From assembly GCF_000374445.1 (NCBI RefSeq), contig NZ_KB894403.1:582435-646434 (forward strand): 64,000 nt of DNA. Direction: 5' to 3'. Below the pieces are notes generated by a model. That model worked only from the letters and a program-made list of their open reading frames with translations. It searched no databases and was not told the DNA's origin. This DNA is from Actinokineospora enzanensis DSM 44649 (lineage in GTDB: Bacteria; Actinomycetota; Actinomycetes; Mycobacteriales; Pseudonocardiaceae). Shown here piece after piece: positions 27,077-35,812 of the stretch. The position numbers and the translations under genes are program-made. Each line of letters opens with the position of its first letter. Position 1 is the first letter of the stretch.

Positions 27077-27921
27077 TGGGAGACCTCCTCGACGACACGG
27101 CCCGCGTGGATGGCGGCGGCCATGCGCATGCCCTCGGACCAGGCGACCGGGCCGACCGCGGCGAGCGGGACGCCGGTGCCGTCGGGCCGGGCCCAGCGCA
27201 GGTCGCCGGTCCACGCCTCGTACTCGGGGTAGTCGACGCCGAGCCAGAACCGGGCCTGCACGACCTGGCCGTCCTCGAACGCCGAGTAGACGGCGTCGCC
27301 GCCGCCGACCCGGTAACCGAGGGTGCGGCAGCGGGCGAGGGCGTGGTTGCCCTCCTCGAACCGGCCGCCCGAGTAGTCGCTCACGTGGTCGCGGTCGGCG
27401 GGCAGGTCGGCGGGTTTGCCGAAGGTCTGCCGGAAGAGCTGTTGGGCCTGCTGGTCGACGCCCAGCTCGGCGGCGAACTCGCGCAGGTCGTCGAGGTCGT
27501 CGAGCAGGACCGGGTGCGGGACCGTGATCACCTCGGGGTGCCGCCGGACGGTCTCACCGTCCAGGTCGACCAGGCCGACGCCGCGGTCGGCGTCGGCCTC
27601 GCGCAGGAAGCCGGTGACGCCGTCGGCGACCACCACCAGGTCGCGCAGCACCTCGGCCCAGTCCGGGTCCCGCCACACCTCGGCGACCAGCGCGACCGGC
27701 ACCGGCAGCGACCGGACCAGCCAGGTGTCCACTGTGGACGTGCAGTCCGCGCGGTGCCTGCCGAGCCACTCGACCAGCTGACGCAGCCGCACGACCTCCG
27801 GGTCCTCCTTCAGCGCGGCGGGGACGGCGGCGAGCACCTTCCCCTTGGCGTTGCGGCACTGGACCCGCCCGTTCTCCCCCACGCGCACCTGATACCCGGC
27901 CGCGGCATCGAGCCAGCCCAC
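27073..27921 (-). CDS. DUF4132-like protein, first gene of the MoxR/VWA operon
   Basis: A 282-residue soluble protein. Its second half resembles the C-terminal part of DUF4132 (DLREFAAELGVDQQAQQLFRQ, about 145-165; SGGRFEEGNHALARCRTLGYR). The beginning, a short beta-rich stretch (GYQVRVGENGRVQCRNAKGK), may replace the WGR-like DNA-binding part seen in E. coli YehI. The GTG at 27921 is chosen because GGGGGAGG lies 5 nt upstream; the frame is open to 28014. The coding sequence overlaps the next gene by 4 bp. With that next gene it may represent a split YehI. Confidence 0.7.
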   Translation of the reverse strand: MGWLDAAAGYQVRVGENGRVQCRNAKGKVLAAVPAALKEDPEVVRLRQLVEWLGRHRADCTSTVDTWLVRSLPVPVALVAEVWRDPDWAEVLRDLVVVADGVTGFLREADADRGVGLVDLDGETVRRHPEVITVPHPVLLDDLDDLREFAAELGVDQQAQQLFRQTFGKPADLPADRDHVSDYSGGRFEEGNHALARCRTLGYRVGGGDAVYSAFEDGQVVQARFWLGVDYPEYEAWTGDLRWARPDGTGVPLAAVGPVAWSEGMRMAAAIHAGRVVEEVSQ

Positions 27922-28303
27922 GGTGACCTCCCCCTGCCTTTCCGATACAGCGAGCCGACCAGAACCGGTCGGCGGAACCCGAAATCCAACGGCCGCAACG
28001 CTAGCGGCACCCACCGACAGTCCGCACCGAGTTGTCCACAGGCGGTCGCGACCTCGGCCTACCCGACCGATCGGTCCACTGTGGAGTTCTCATCGGGCGC
28101 GCCGGGCCACCGCCCCGCCCGAGACCGGCCGACACCGGGCCGGTGCGCGGACACCCCGTTCGCCGGGTCGGCCGCGGCCGACCGGTGCCATCCGGGGGCG
28201 GCTCCCGCCCACCTCTCGGTAACGAACACACGGCGCCGATCGTAGGGCCCGGCGCGCGCGGCCCGACCGAGACCGTCCACTACGGAGGTAGTGCCGTGAA
28301 CGC
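27922..28303. other. Intergenic region upstream of the MoxR/VWA operon
   Basis: No gene supported. It should contain the leftward operon promoter. It holds one TTGTCCACA nonamer (28032-28040) and a GTCCACTGTGGA palindrome (about 28076-28087). A rightward GGAGGTAGTGCCGTG at about 28285 looks like a ribosome site, but the frame after it only shadows the hydrolase gene. Confidence 0.5.
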
Positions 28304-28346
28304 CGCCGCGCCCGGCCCCCGATCCATCCGGGTGCCGGGCGCGGCG
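28304..28346 (-). terminator. Hairpin terminator of the serine hydrolase gene
   Basis: A 13-bp GC-only stem (28304-28316 with 28334-28346) lies about 20 bp past the hydrolase stop on its coding strand. Confidence 0.7.
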
Positions 28347-28367
28347 AGGTTGTCTATCGAGTGGGGA

Positions 28368-29561
28368 TCACGCGCTGTCGCCGCACAGGCCCGCCACGAT
28401 GAGGTCGCGCGCCGCAGCCGAGGCCTTGGGCAGGGACTGCGTGTCGCGCGGGTCGAGCGCGCCCACGGTCACCGACAGCTCCACCTGCCTGCGGCCGTCG
28501 GCGGTGGCGAACATGACCGAGGTGTAGCCCTGGATGCTGCCGGTGTGCCCGACGACGTCGCAGCCCGGGGCGAGCCGGTCGGCCTCCAGCCCGAGTCCGT
28601 ACGCGGACACCGGGCCGGTCGGCAGTGCGGTGCGCATCTCGGCCACCAGCGCGGGCGGCAGGATTTTGCCGCCCAGCAGCGCGGACAGGAACGTGTCCAG
28701 GTCGCGGGTGGTCGTGACCAGCTCCCCGGCGGAACCGGCGGCGGACGGGTTGAGCCGGGTCACGTCCACGGTCACCGGCTTGTCGTCGCGCAGGTAGTTG
28801 TAGTAGCCGTGCGCGTGCGGGCCGCGGATGTCCGGGTCGGTGCCGGGCAGCGTGGTGTCGCGCAGGCCGAGCGGCCGCAGCACGCGCCGCTCGACCTGGG
28901 TGGCGTACGAGGTCCCGGTGACCCGCTCGATCAGCTGACCGGCCAGGATGTAGTTGGTGTTGGAGTAGGACCAGCGCGTGCCCGGCTCGAAGTTGGCGGG
29001 CTTGGACAGCGCGAGCCGGATCAGGTCCGCGGGTCGGTAGGTGTGGAAGCGGGTGTCGACCCAGGTCTGGCCCTCCATCGGGATGCCGGGGTCGAGGGTG
29101 CCGTCCGGCCGGTTCTCGCCGGTGTAGTTGAAGATGCCGCTGGTGTGCTGCAGCATCATCCGGACCGTGATCCGGCCGTCCAGGCCGTAGTCCGGCAGGT
29201 AGTCGCGCAGCGGGTCGTCCAGCTTGACCCGCCCCTCGGCCACCAGCTGCAGGACCACGGTCGAGATGAACGTCTTGGTTATGCTCCCGGCCCGGAACCT
29301 GCCGTCGGTGGCAGGCTTGCCCGGCCTGCCCAGCTCGCGCACGCCCGCGCTGTCGGCCCAGACCCCCCGCTCGTCGTGGAACCGCACCTGGATGCCCGCG
29401 ATGCCGATCATGCCACCGATGTCCACCACCGCCTTGTGCAGGGCTTCCCGATCGTGGCCGCCCCCGCCGGTGGTCTCGGCCCCCGCAGGCGCCCCGATCA
29501 GGCCGGTGCCCAGCACGGCGGCCATCCCCACGGCACAACAGCGCCGCATCCTCGTATTCAT
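28368..29561 (-). CDS. Secreted serine hydrolase, class C beta-lactamase / D-Ala-D-Ala carboxypeptidase family
   Basis: A 397-residue protein with a signal peptide (MNTRMRRC then hydrophobic, AGA cleavage near 28). It has the penicillin-recognising triad of motifs: SITK (SxxK, about 95), YSNTNY (YxN, about 197) and HTGS (KTG-type, about 340). It probably acts outside the membrane as a DD-peptidase or esterase on peptidoglycan or related substrates; beta-lactam hydrolysis cannot be judged from sequence. ATG 29561 has GGAGGGGG upstream. It is a single-gene unit with its own terminator. Confidence 0.9.
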   Translation of the reverse strand: MNTRMRRCCAVGMAAVLGTGLIGAPAGAETTGGGGHDREALHKAVVDIGGMIGIAGIQVRFHDERGVWADSAGVRELGRPGKPATDGRFRAGSITKTFISTVVLQLVAEGRVKLDDPLRDYLPDYGLDGRITVRMMLQHTSGIFNYTGENRPDGTLDPGIPMEGQTWVDTRFHTYRPADLIRLALSKPANFEPGTRWSYSNTNYILAGQLIERVTGTSYATQVERRVLRPLGLRDTTLPGTDPDIRGPHAHGYYNYLRDDKPVTVDVTRLNPSAAGSAGELVTTTRDLDTFLSALLGGKILPPALVAEMRTALPTGPVSAYGLGLEADRLAPGCDVVGHTGSIQGYTSVMFATADGRRQVELSVTVGALDPRDTQSLPKASAAARDLIVAGLCGDSA

Positions 29562-29655
29562 CGCTACCCCCTCCGATAGTGGCTTCCCACGCCCCCTGTG
29601 GACAACTTCGGGAAGCCGTACATCGTGCGGCCTTACCGTGCCGCACATGGAAACC

Positions 29656-32214
29656 TCAATCACGGACCCCGATCGCCTCGATGGGGCGCGCCCGCAGGCT
29701 CAGCCGGGTGGGCACGGCCACCGCGAGCAGGCCGAGCGCCGCCGCGCCCGCGACGATGCCCAGGTAGACCGCGATCGGTCCGCTGGGCACCGGGTCGCCC
29801 GCGAGGCCGATGCCCAGCATGACCAATGGGGGCACCGGGATCAGCGAGCCGACGACGACCGCGATGCCGGACAGCACCATGGCCTCCACCCGGGTCATCC
29901 GCCGGACCTGGCGCCGGGTCGCGCCCACCAGGCGCAGCAGGGCGAACTCGCGGGCCCGCTGCGCGGTGGTCATCGCCAGCGTGTTGGCCACGGCGATCAC
30001 GACGTAGCCGAGGATCACCCCGATCGCCACCAGGTTCACCCAGAACTGCTGGCGCTGCACCGTGTTGTCCGCGGCGGCCATGGCCGAGCGGTCGCCGACG
30101 ACCACGCCGGGGAACCTGTCCGCCAGCTCGCGCAGCGCGGGTCCGGCCGTGCCGTCCATGCCGGGGGCGAGCCGCACCAGGACCGAGCTGTCGACCTGGT
30201 CGGTGGCGTGCGCGCGGGCCAGGTCCGCGGGCAGCAGGAAGTCGCCGAACGCCAGGTCGTGGGTGAAGGTGGCGGCCACCCGCAGCCGCGCGGTGCTGCC
30301 GTCGCCGAGGTGCAGGTCGACCTCGTCGCCGATGCCCTTGCCCAGCCAGCTCGACTCGCCCTCGCTGAGCGCGACCGTGTTCCCGGTCAGGCCGGACAGG
30401 TCGCCGGTGACCTCGCCGAGGTCGAGGGTGTCGCGCACCCGGGCGCCGTCCACGCCGAGCGCGGACTCCGTCCGTACCTCGACCGTCTCCCCCGTGCTTG
30501 TCGCCGTCACGACGTGGGTGCGCACCAGCGGGACCGCCGCGGCGACCCCGGGGACCCGGCGGATCTCGTCGGCCACCTGGGGAGAGAGCCCGCCCGCGGT
30601 ACTGGTGACGACATAGTCGGCGGTGGTCGACGTCCGGGTCTGGTCCTGGACGGCCGCCGACATGATCGACTGGCTGAAGAAGTTGGTGATGGCGAAGCCG
30701 ACCGCCAGCATCAGCGGGGTCACCGCGGCGGCCAGCCGCCGGGTGTTCGCCACGCCGTTGGCGGCGGCCAGGTAGCCGCCGACGCGGGAGATCCGGCCGA
30801 GCGGACCGGCGATCCGGCGCAGGATCACGCCGACCACCAGCGGGCCGAGCAGCCCCAGCCCGATCACGATCAGCAGCGCCGACACCCCGGACAGGCCCGC
30901 GGCGAGCGCTCCCGACAGGAACAGCGGCAGCGTCGACGAGCCGACGCCGAGCCCGAGGAACAGGACGCCCAGGGCGGTCCGCGTCCGGCCGAGGCCGGGC
31001 TTCTCCACGGCGGCCTCGCCCAGGGCCTCGACCGGCGAGATCCGGGCCGGGCCGCGGGCGGCCGCCCAGGCGGCCAGCCGGGCCGCGCCGACGCCGAGCA
31101 GCAGTGCGCCCACGACCGGCAGCGGGCTCATGGCCAGCTGGAAGTCCTGGGGGATCACGCCGATCGTGGCGAAGGCGTCGCGCAGCCCGCCCGCCACGGC
31201 CAGGCCCGCGACGCCGCCGAGCACCGCCGCGACCGAGGCCACCAGCATGGTCTCGCCGCCGACGAGGGCGCGGATCTGGCGCGGGGTGGCCGCGATGGCG
31301 CGCAGCAGCGCGAACTCGCGGCGCCGCTGGGCGACCGAGAGCGACAGCGTGCCGCTCACCACGAAGATCATCACCAGCAGGGCCACGCCGCTGAACGAAC
31401 CCGCGATCGCCATCAGGATCGCGCGGGACTGTCCGACATCCACGAACTCGATCATGCCCCGATCCGGGCCCGTCGTCACGGAAAGACCCTGGTCCGCTAC
31501 GGCGTGCTCGATCCGCTCGGCCAATACGGCCTCGTCGACGCCCGGGTCGGCGAGCACACCGACGGCGTGCACGCGGCCGGGACGGGCGAACAACGCGTCC
31601 GCTCGCGCGGGCGAGAAGTAGAGCGCCGACTGGCGCGAGAGGTCCGGTGCCGACGCGAGGCCGATCACCAGGTAGTCGCCCGCGCCGGTCGGGGTGTCGA
31701 CGCGCACCTTGTCGCCGATGGACACGCCTGCCCGCCGCGCCAGCTCGCCGTCCAGCACCACCTGGTCGGCCCCGGTGGGCCGGGCGCCCTCGGTGAGGGT
31801 GAACGGCGCCAACGCCGAGGCGTCCCAGTTGTGGCCGCGCGAGGGCGCGCCGCCGGGGCCGGTGAGCAGCAGGCCGTCGGGGGTCACCACGTTGGCGGGA
31901 AAGTCCACTTCGGCCACCGCGGACCGCACGCCCGGCACGGCGGCGACGCGGCCGACCAGGTCGGCCGGGACGGTCGGCTGTTCGGCGACGTGCTGCCCGG
32001 ACAATGCGTCCGCGCCCTCCGGCCGCACGGTCTGCTTGCCCGCGACCACGACGGCCGCGGCGGCGTAACGCTGGGTGGGCACGCCAGAGCGGATACCCGA
32101 CTCGATCAGCACCCCGCAGGCGGCGACCAGCGCCGTCCCGCAGAGCACCGCGAGGAACGCGCCCACGAACCCGCTCTTGCGGGCCTTGAGCGTCTGCCAG
32201 GCCAGTCCGAGCAC
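29656..32214 (-). CDS. FtsX/MacB-type ABC transporter permease
   Basis: An 852-residue membrane protein with two FtsX/MacB-core-like halves: an N-terminal TM, a large extracytoplasmic domain (about 40-250), three TMs (about 265-380), a central membrane pair (about 420-480), a second extracytoplasmic domain and three final TMs (about 720-845). Repeated motifs such as RRREFALLRAIAATPRQIR and RAREFALLRLVGATRRQVR mark the duplicated permease cores. The GTG at 32214 starts 3 bp after the ATPase stop. With the ATPase and the divergent two-component system it fits a peptide-antibiotic or envelope-stress efflux module. No substrate is indicated. Confidence 0.9.
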   Translation of the reverse strand: MLGLAWQTLKARKSGFVGAFLAVLCGTALVAACGVLIESGIRSGVPTQRYAAAAVVVAGKQTVRPEGADALSGQHVAEQPTVPADLVGRVAAVPGVRSAVAEVDFPANVVTPDGLLLTGPGGAPSRGHNWDASALAPFTLTEGARPTGADQVVLDGELARRAGVSIGDKVRVDTPTGAGDYLVIGLASAPDLSRQSALYFSPARADALFARPGRVHAVGVLADPGVDEAVLAERIEHAVADQGLSVTTGPDRGMIEFVDVGQSRAILMAIAGSFSGVALLVMIFVVSGTLSLSVAQRRREFALLRAIAATPRQIRALVGGETMLVASVAAVLGGVAGLAVAGGLRDAFATIGVIPQDFQLAMSPLPVVGALLLGVGAARLAAWAAARGPARISPVEALGEAAVEKPGLGRTRTALGVLFLGLGVGSSTLPLFLSGALAAGLSGVSALLIVIGLGLLGPLVVGVILRRIAGPLGRISRVGGYLAAANGVANTRRLAAAVTPLMLAVGFAITNFFSQSIMSAAVQDQTRTSTTADYVVTSTAGGLSPQVADEIRRVPGVAAAVPLVRTHVVTATSTGETVEVRTESALGVDGARVRDTLDLGEVTGDLSGLTGNTVALSEGESSWLGKGIGDEVDLHLGDGSTARLRVAATFTHDLAFGDFLLPADLARAHATDQVDSSVLVRLAPGMDGTAGPALRELADRFPGVVVGDRSAMAAADNTVQRQQFWVNLVAIGVILGYVVIAVANTLAMTTAQRAREFALLRLVGATRRQVRRMTRVEAMVLSGIAVVVGSLIPVPPLVMLGIGLAGDPVPSGPIAVYLGIVAGAAALGLLAVAVPTRLSLRARPIEAIGVRD

Positions 32215-32217
32215 GGC

Positions 32218-32943
32218 TCACCACTCCCCGAGGTGCGTCATGCGCTCGGCCACCGCGTCCGGCGTCGGCTGTTCCAGCGCGCCCGCCAGGCGACCGTCCG
32301 CGAGGAACAGGACGCGGTGCGCGTAGGAGGCGGCGACCGGGTCGTGGGTGACCATCAGCACGGTCTGGCCCAGCGTGTCGACCAGCTCGCGCAGCAGCTC
32401 CAGCACCTGCCTGCCGGTGCGCGAGTCCAGCGCGCCGGTCGGCTCGTCGGCCAGCACGACCTCCGGCCGGGTGACCAGCGCGCGGGCGATGGCCACCCGC
32501 TGCTGCTGGCCGCCGGACAGCTCGGCGGGGCGGTGGTGCAGCCGGTCGGCGATGCCCACCCGCTGGGCCACCTCGCGCAGCCACGTGTGGTCGACCCGGC
32601 TGCCCGCGAGCCGCAACGGCAACGTGATGTTCTGCGCCACGTCGAGTGCAGGCAGCAGATTGTATGCCTGGAAGATGAACCCGATCCGGCCGCGCCGCAG
32701 CTGGGTGAGGGCGGTCTCACCCAGACCGGCCAGGTCGGTGTCGCCGAGCAGCACGCGCCCGTCGGTCGGTCGGTCCAGCCCGGCGGCACAATGCAGGAAG
32801 GTGCTCTTGCCCGAACCGGACGGGCCCATCACCGCGGTGAAGCTGCCTTTCGCCAGGGCCACGCTCACCCCGTCGAGCGCGGTCACCGCTCCCCCGCCCC
32901 TGCCGTACACCTTCCGCACCGCTTCCAATGTCAATGCCCGCAT
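32218..32943 (-). CDS. ABC transporter ATP-binding protein (LolD/MacB type)
   Basis: A 241-residue ATPase with Walker A GPSGSGKSTF (about 42), Q-loop FIFQAYNLLP, signature LSGGQQQRVAIARAL, Walker B VVLADEPTGALDS and H-loop MVTHDP. ATG 32943 is preferred because AGAGGGA lies 6 nt upstream. It drives the FtsX-type permease encoded next. It is divergent from the kinase/regulator pair at 33085-34985, which probably controls it. Confidence 0.92.
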   Translation of the reverse strand: MRALTLEAVRKVYGRGGGAVTALDGVSVALAKGSFTAVMGPSGSGKSTFLHCAAGLDRPTDGRVLLGDTDLAGLGETALTQLRRGRIGFIFQAYNLLPALDVAQNITLPLRLAGSRVDHTWLREVAQRVGIADRLHHRPAELSGGQQQRVAIARALVTRPEVVLADEPTGALDSRTGRQVLELLRELVDTLGQTVLMVTHDPVAASYAHRVLFLADGRLAGALEQPTPDAVAERMTHLGEW

Positions 32944-33084
32944 CGCGATTCCCTCTGCCGCTCGTCCGTCGGAGACCACGGTAGGTCCCGGGGCGGGGTC
33001 GGCTCGATCCCACCGACGGGCGGAACCGGGGTAGCGCCAGCACTACCACCGACACCCCGGCGGGCCATGCCGCACAATCGCGGC

Positions 33085-34341
33085 ATGAGCAGCACCAGCC
33101 GCGCGCCGAACGCGGTCGTCCGGGCCTTCGCCGAGTGTTGGCGGGCCATCCGCTACCTGGTCATCGGGGGCGGTACTGCTTTGTTGGCCATGATCGGGAT
33201 CATCGGTGTCGTGTCCATGGTGGCGTTCTCGGCGATCGGGGTCGGCCTGCCCGCCGTGCCCGAGGCGGCCCGCCTGCTGCACCGGCTGACCAACCTCGAC
33301 CGCCGCCGCGCGGCCGAGCTCACCGGCACGCCGATCCCCGAGCCGCACCACCCGCTGACCGGCTCCCTGGGCGAGCGGATACGCACGGTGGTCACGGACC
33401 CGGCCACCCGCCGCGACGTGGTCTGGCTGCTGCTGCACGGACCGCTGGGCCTGATCCTGCTCGCGCTGGCGATCGGCCTGCCGCTGGGCGGGCTCAACCA
33501 GCTGGCGATCCCGGCCTACTGGCGGCTGGTGCCCGGCGGCGTGCCGGGGGCGCTCGACTTCCAGGTGGACTCGTGGGCGAAGGCGTGGGCCAGCGTCCTG
33601 ATCGGACTGACCTACCTCGGCATGACCCTGCTGCTGCCCGCCGCCGCCCGCGGCCACGCCCGGCTGGCGCGGAAACTGCTGCGCCCGGCGACCGGCGTGC
33701 GGCTGTCCGACCGGGTCGCCGAGCTGACCGCGTCCCGGGCCGCCGCACTCGACGCGCACGGCGCCGAGCTGCGCCGGATCGAGCGCGACCTGCACGACGG
33801 CACCCAGGCCAGGATCGCCGCGGTGATCATGCAGCTGGGCATCGCCGAACAGCTGCGCGGGCGCGACCCGGACGCGGCCTTCGGGCTCGTGCGCAAGGCC
33901 CAGGACACCGCGATGGACGCGCTGGCGGAGCTGCGCGACGTGGTGCGCGGCATCTACCCGCCGATCCTGTCCGACCGCGGGCTGGACGGGGCGGTGACCG
34001 CGCTGGCCGCCCGGTCCCCGATCCCGTGCCTGCTGGCGCTGGGTAAGGTCGGCCGCAGACCGGCGGCGGTCGAGGCGGCGGCGTACTTCATCATCGCCGA
34101 GGCCCTGGCCAACGCCACCAAGCACTCCGGCGCCGAGCAGGTCACGGTGGGCCTGGACGCGACGGGAGACACGCTGGTGATCACGGTGGGCGACGACGGT
34201 CGTGGCGGCGCCGACGAGGCGCTGGGCAGCGGGTTGGCGGGCATCCGCCGCCGGGTCGACGCCTTCGACGGCCGCACCGAGCTGACCAGCCCGGTGGGCG
34301 GGCCGACCCGACTGCGGGTGGAGCTGCCATGCGGGTCGTGA
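33085..34341 (+). CDS. NarL-type sensor histidine kinase
   Basis: A 418-residue kinase. The N-terminal half has about four hydrophobic segments with a short extracellular loop (about 25-55 and 110-190), resembling actinobacterial sensor domains. The phosphoacceptor region is HisKA_3-type (RIERDLHDGTQARIAAVIM, His about 238), followed by an HATPase domain (EALANATKHSG, GDDGRGGADEALGSGLAGI). ATG 33085 is chosen; ATG 33067 in frame is possible. It overlaps the regulator gene by 13 bp and is divergent from the FtsX-type ABC transporter, which it probably senses for. Confidence 0.9.
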   Translation: MSSTSRAPNAVVRAFAECWRAIRYLVIGGGTALLAMIGIIGVVSMVAFSAIGVGLPAVPEAARLLHRLTNLDRRRAAELTGTPIPEPHHPLTGSLGERIRTVVTDPATRRDVVWLLLHGPLGLILLALAIGLPLGGLNQLAIPAYWRLVPGGVPGALDFQVDSWAKAWASVLIGLTYLGMTLLLPAAARGHARLARKLLRPATGVRLSDRVAELTASRAAALDAHGAELRRIERDLHDGTQARIAAVIMQLGIAEQLRGRDPDAAFGLVRKAQDTAMDALAELRDVVRGIYPPILSDRGLDGAVTALAARSPIPCLLALGKVGRRPAAVEAAAYFIIAEALANATKHSGAEQVTVGLDATGDTLVITVGDDGRGGADEALGSGLAGIRRRVDAFDGRTELTSPVGGPTRLRVELPCGS

Positions 34342-34985
34342 TCGCCGAGGACGACGCGCTGCTGCGCGAGGGCCTGGTGCTGCTGCTCAACACCGCGGGC
34401 ATCGAGGTGACGGCGGCGGTCGACAACGCCACCGACTTCCGCGCCGCCGTCGCCGCCGAGCGGCCGGACGCGGTCGTGGTCGACGTGCGGCTGCCGCCGA
34501 CCTTCACCGACGACGGCCTGCGCGCGGCGGTCGAGGCACGCCGCCTGTACCCGGGGCTGCCGGTGCTGGTGCTGTCGGCGTTCGTGGAGAACAGCTACGC
34601 GGCCGAGCTGCTCGCCGATGGCGCGGGCGGGGTGGGGTACCTGCTCAAGGAACGGGTCGGGCGGGTGGAGCACTTCCTGGACTCGCTGCGGCGGGTCGCG
34701 GACGGGGGAACCGCGATGGATCCGGAGGTGATCTCGCAGTTGTTGGTGCGGCGGCGGGCGGATGATCCGTTGTCGACGTTGACGGCGCGGGAGCGGGAGG
34801 TGCTGGGACTCATGGCCGAGGGGCATGACAACAGCGCGATCGCCGGGTTGCTTGTGGTGAGCGATGGGGCGGTGCACAAGCACATTCGGAACATTTTCAC
34901 GAAGTTGGCGTTGGTCGGGGACGAGGGTGGGCATCGGCGGGTGTTGGCGGTGCTCGCGTACCTCAATGCTGCCCAGGGCTCGTGA
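34329..34985 (+). CDS. NarL/LuxR-type response regulator
   Basis: A 218-residue regulator: receiver domain with acidic pair EDD (8-10), phosphoacceptor Asp in VVVDVRLPP (about 52), conserved Ser/Lys (LSAFVE, LLKERVG), then a LuxR HTH (LTAREREVLGLMAEGHDNSAIA, about 150-210). Its 3' end overlaps by 23 bp the end of the convergent gene at 34963, so the two transcripts are antisense there. Likely activates or represses the adjacent ABC transporter. Confidence 0.92.
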   Translation: MRVVIAEDDALLREGLVLLLNTAGIEVTAAVDNATDFRAAVAAERPDAVVVDVRLPPTFTDDGLRAAVEARRLYPGLPVLVLSAFVENSYAAELLADGAGGVGYLLKERVGRVEHFLDSLRRVADGGTAMDPEVISQLLVRRRADDPLSTLTAREREVLGLMAEGHDNSAIAGLLVVSDGAVHKHIRNIFTKLALVGDEGGHRRVLAVLAYLNAAQGS

Positions 34986-35799
34986 CTGCGCCCGGCTGGA
35001 GAGACAGTGCCTGCTCGGCCTCGTCGGGGTCCTCGGTCCGGGTGGCACGGCGGCGTCGGACTACCACCATCGTCACTGCGGCGATCACGATCACACCGCC
35101 TGCGACCGCCACCACGATGACCACAGTGGACGGGCCGTGGGCGATGGCGTCGTTCGGGTCCTGGACGGTGAAGCCGATGCCCTGGTTCTTCTCGTAGTCG
35201 GAACCGGGAAGCTTGTCCCCGTAACGGGACTTGACCTGCTTCTGGTAGTCCGCCAGCGGCACCAGCGCACCCACCGGCGACTGCGGCAGTGACGCGCGCA
35301 GCAGCTTGACGCCGTCCGGGGTCCACTCGTACCAGCCGTTGATCTGCGGCTCGTTCATCAGTACCGCGCCGGGCGGCAGGTGGGTGCTCAGGTCTTCCTC
35401 GTCGTTGCCGGAGAAGACGCTGCCCACGCTCCACTGGCCGGTCGGTTCCGGCATGGCGCGCAGGGTGGCGCTCTCGCCCTTCTCGTCGGTGGCCGTGACC
35501 GCGATGTACTGCAGCACGCCCGCGGGCGCGCCGGGGACGCCGCGGACGAAGTCGGGATTCAGCACATAGGTGGCGACCCCGCGCTCGGACAGGGTCAGGG
35601 TGGTCGGGTCGGTGCCGTGGACCTGCCGGAAATTGGTCTTGGCGAAGCTGATCGCCTCCGGTTGGCGCGCTGCGGCGAGGGCGGCGGCGTAGTCCGCCGG
35701 TGAGGGCGGTGCCACCTCCCCCTCCGCCGACGCGGTGGAGCTGAACAGCACCATGATGAGGGCCACCACGGTGCACACGAACGATTTCCGGCAGGCCAC
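34963..35799 (-). CDS. Membrane-anchored extracellular protein paired with a papain-like protease
   Basis: A 278-residue protein with a signal peptide (cleavage near TASA, about 25), an extracytoplasmic region of about 190 residues without recognised motif, one TM helix (about 226-247) and a short, basic then acidic cytoplasmic tail. GTG 35799 is preferred because AAAGGGG then lies 8 nt upstream; GTG 35805 is too close. It starts 14 bp after the secreted cysteine protease gene. The pairing suggests a substrate, anchor or inhibitor of that protease. Function unknown. Confidence 0.75.
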   Translation of the reverse strand: MACRKSFVCTVVALIMVLFSSTASAEGEVAPPSPADYAAALAAARQPEAISFAKTNFRQVHGTDPTTLTLSERGVATYVLNPDFVRGVPGAPAGVLQYIAVTATDEKGESATLRAMPEPTGQWSVGSVFSGNDEEDLSTHLPPGAVLMNEPQINGWYEWTPDGVKLLRASLPQSPVGALVPLADYQKQVKSRYGDKLPGSDYEKNQGIGFTVQDPNDAIAHGPSTVVIVVAVAGGVIVIAAVTMVVVRRRRATRTEDPDEAEQALSLQPGAVTSPGQH

Positions 35800-35812
35800 G
35801 ACCACTACCCCT

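Noticed and set aside
15502-27921. A vWA-MoxR system of the ternary conflict type with named effector nucleases
   Set aside because: MoxR and VWA are present, but no nuclease, protease or pore effector domain is visible in the operon, so only the YehI-L-M-P-Q relation is claimed.
28285-28400. Rightward small gene after GGAGGTAGTGCCGTG
   Set aside because: The frame runs on as an antisense shadow of the serine hydrolase and through its terminator stem.
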